Part shown: positions 22,362 through 22,938 of the stretch, piece by piece | Layout of the letters: each line of letters begins with the position of its first letter | Numbering within the stretch: the first letter of the stretch is position 1 | DNA from: a virus | Strand: one strand, 5' to 3' | IMG/VR virus record: IMGVR_UViG_3300010037_000005 | Span: 1-22,938 of that record | Length of the DNA stretch: 22,938 bases | Made by a program: the position numbers and the translations under genes | Notes under the pieces: generated by a model | The model's database searches: none | What the model was told of the DNA's origin: nothing | The model's input: the letters and a program-made list of their open reading frames with translations, nothing else

Positions 22362-22938
22362 TTAATTAATTGGAGTTTGCAACATTTCACTAGATAAAGC
22401 ATCTTGCTCTAATTGAATGCGCTTAGTATCTGAGACACCAACAAACTTTATATTACCGCTATCTCTATAGATTCTATACCTTTCTTTAGTGTGACGATCT
22501 AATGTTGGATGCCAACCATCCACAAAGTCAACCCACCTTTTAGCTAAGCCTTGCCAGGGACGCATCATTCTACCTGCTCGCTGTGTGGTAAGTATTTCTG
22601 CTTTACCTCCTCCTGCGTTAATGCCTAACTCTAGTTGTGGTATATCTAATCCTTGAGCAAATACTTGACTAGCTATTAGTGCTCGTAATACACCAATACT
22701 TACTTGCTTACGACAATGCTCTCGTGCCTCTGTAGTAGTCTTACCATCAATGAATACACTCCCTTCTAGGTTATCGTTTAAGTACTTACCATGTTCTGTT
22801 CTGCGTACAAGTATAAGTAATGCTCCCGTTTTACGATTATGTAAGAAGTCTTTAGCTATCTTAAGAATCTGAGCATTACGTTGTTCGTTACGTACAATAA
22901 GGTTATCTTCTAAAGCAGCATAGTTACCATCCCAGTTA
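22362..22938 (-). CDS. SF2 helicase, C-terminal fragment (runs off the window)
   Basis: Reading from 22937 to the TAA at 22364-22362 gives 191 open codons without a start; the 5' part is beyond the window edge. The C-terminal helicase domain is clear: TGALLILVRRTEHGKYL, then VFIDG, motif V-like ASQVFAQGLDIPQL, and motif VI QRAGRMMRPW, the SF2 arginine finger region. It ends in a variable tail. It resembles DEAD/DEAH-type phage helicases related to UvsW/RAD25, which remodel stalled or recombining forks. The internal ATG at 22568 is not the real start. Family confident; subfamily not. Confidence 0.85.
   Translation of the reverse strand, partial: NWDGNYAALEDNLIVRNEQRNAQILKIAKDFLHNRKTGALLILVRRTEHGKYLNDNLEGSVFIDGKTTTEAREHCRKQVSIGVLRALIASQVFAQGLDIPQLELGINAGGGKAEILTTQRAGRMMRPWQGLAKRWVDFVDGWHPTLDRHTKERYRIYRDSGNIKFVGVSDTKRIQLEQDALSSEMLQTPIN

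Overview
The window is a contiguous piece of an AT-rich tailed double-stranded DNA bacteriophage genome (Caudoviricetes-type). Every supportable gene lies on the minus strand, packed head to tail with ATGA or TAATG overlaps or gaps of a few bases, and no gene-free stretch exceeds about 150 bases. The assignment rests on a terminase small/large, portal and MuF head cassette next to a phage replication and recombination set. I see no integrase, tRNA, rRNA, CRISPR array or insertion sequence. The host cannot be named; the best promoters are of ordinary sigma-70 type.

In the direction of transcription (right to left), the first block (22938-19600) is replication: the C-terminal part of an SF2 helicase, a short intergenic region with direct repeats, a small basic protein, a DnaB-like helicase and a compact zinc/TOPRIM primase. 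Next, 19581-18820 is an isolated one-gene unit: a near-consensus promoter, a 204-residue protein with an acidic N-terminus and two beta-rich repeats, and an intrinsic terminator. A long operon follows (18809-8675): dUTPase, an HNH-AP2 endonuclease, a uracil-DNA-glycosylase/DNA polymerase I fusion, a small membrane protein, a second HNH-AP2 endonuclease, a P-loop kinase-like protein, a DpdA-like DNA-guanine transglycosylase, a UvsY-like protein, a gp32-like ssDNA-binding protein, RecA, a small unknown, a GalE-like epimerase and a PD-(D/E)XK nuclease. A 17-bp perfect hairpin and an extended -10 promoter (8596-8669) separate this from the packaging/head cassette (8545-1600): TerS, TerL, portal, a MuF head protein fused to an HExxH metallopeptidase, and a small unknown. 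The last gene (1587 to the window edge) is a QueC-like enzyme with large extra domains.

The main biological theme is probable 7-deazaguanine modification of the phage DNA: a QueC-like preQ0 synthase could make the base and the DpdA-like transglycosylase could insert it. A GalE-like epimerase and a P-loop kinase-like protein in the same operon as dpdA may or may not take part. A second theme is uracil exclusion: a dUTPase beside a polymerase that carries its own uracil glycosylase. A third is a recombination set that pairs a bacterial-type RecA with T4-like gp32 and UvsY analogues.

Points to look at: the multidomain QueC ORF and a probable frameshift near its end that hides a Cys-rich segment, the MuF-metallopeptidase fusion, the twin homing endonucleases around the polymerase, and the operator-like repeats around the strong 19.55-kb promoter.
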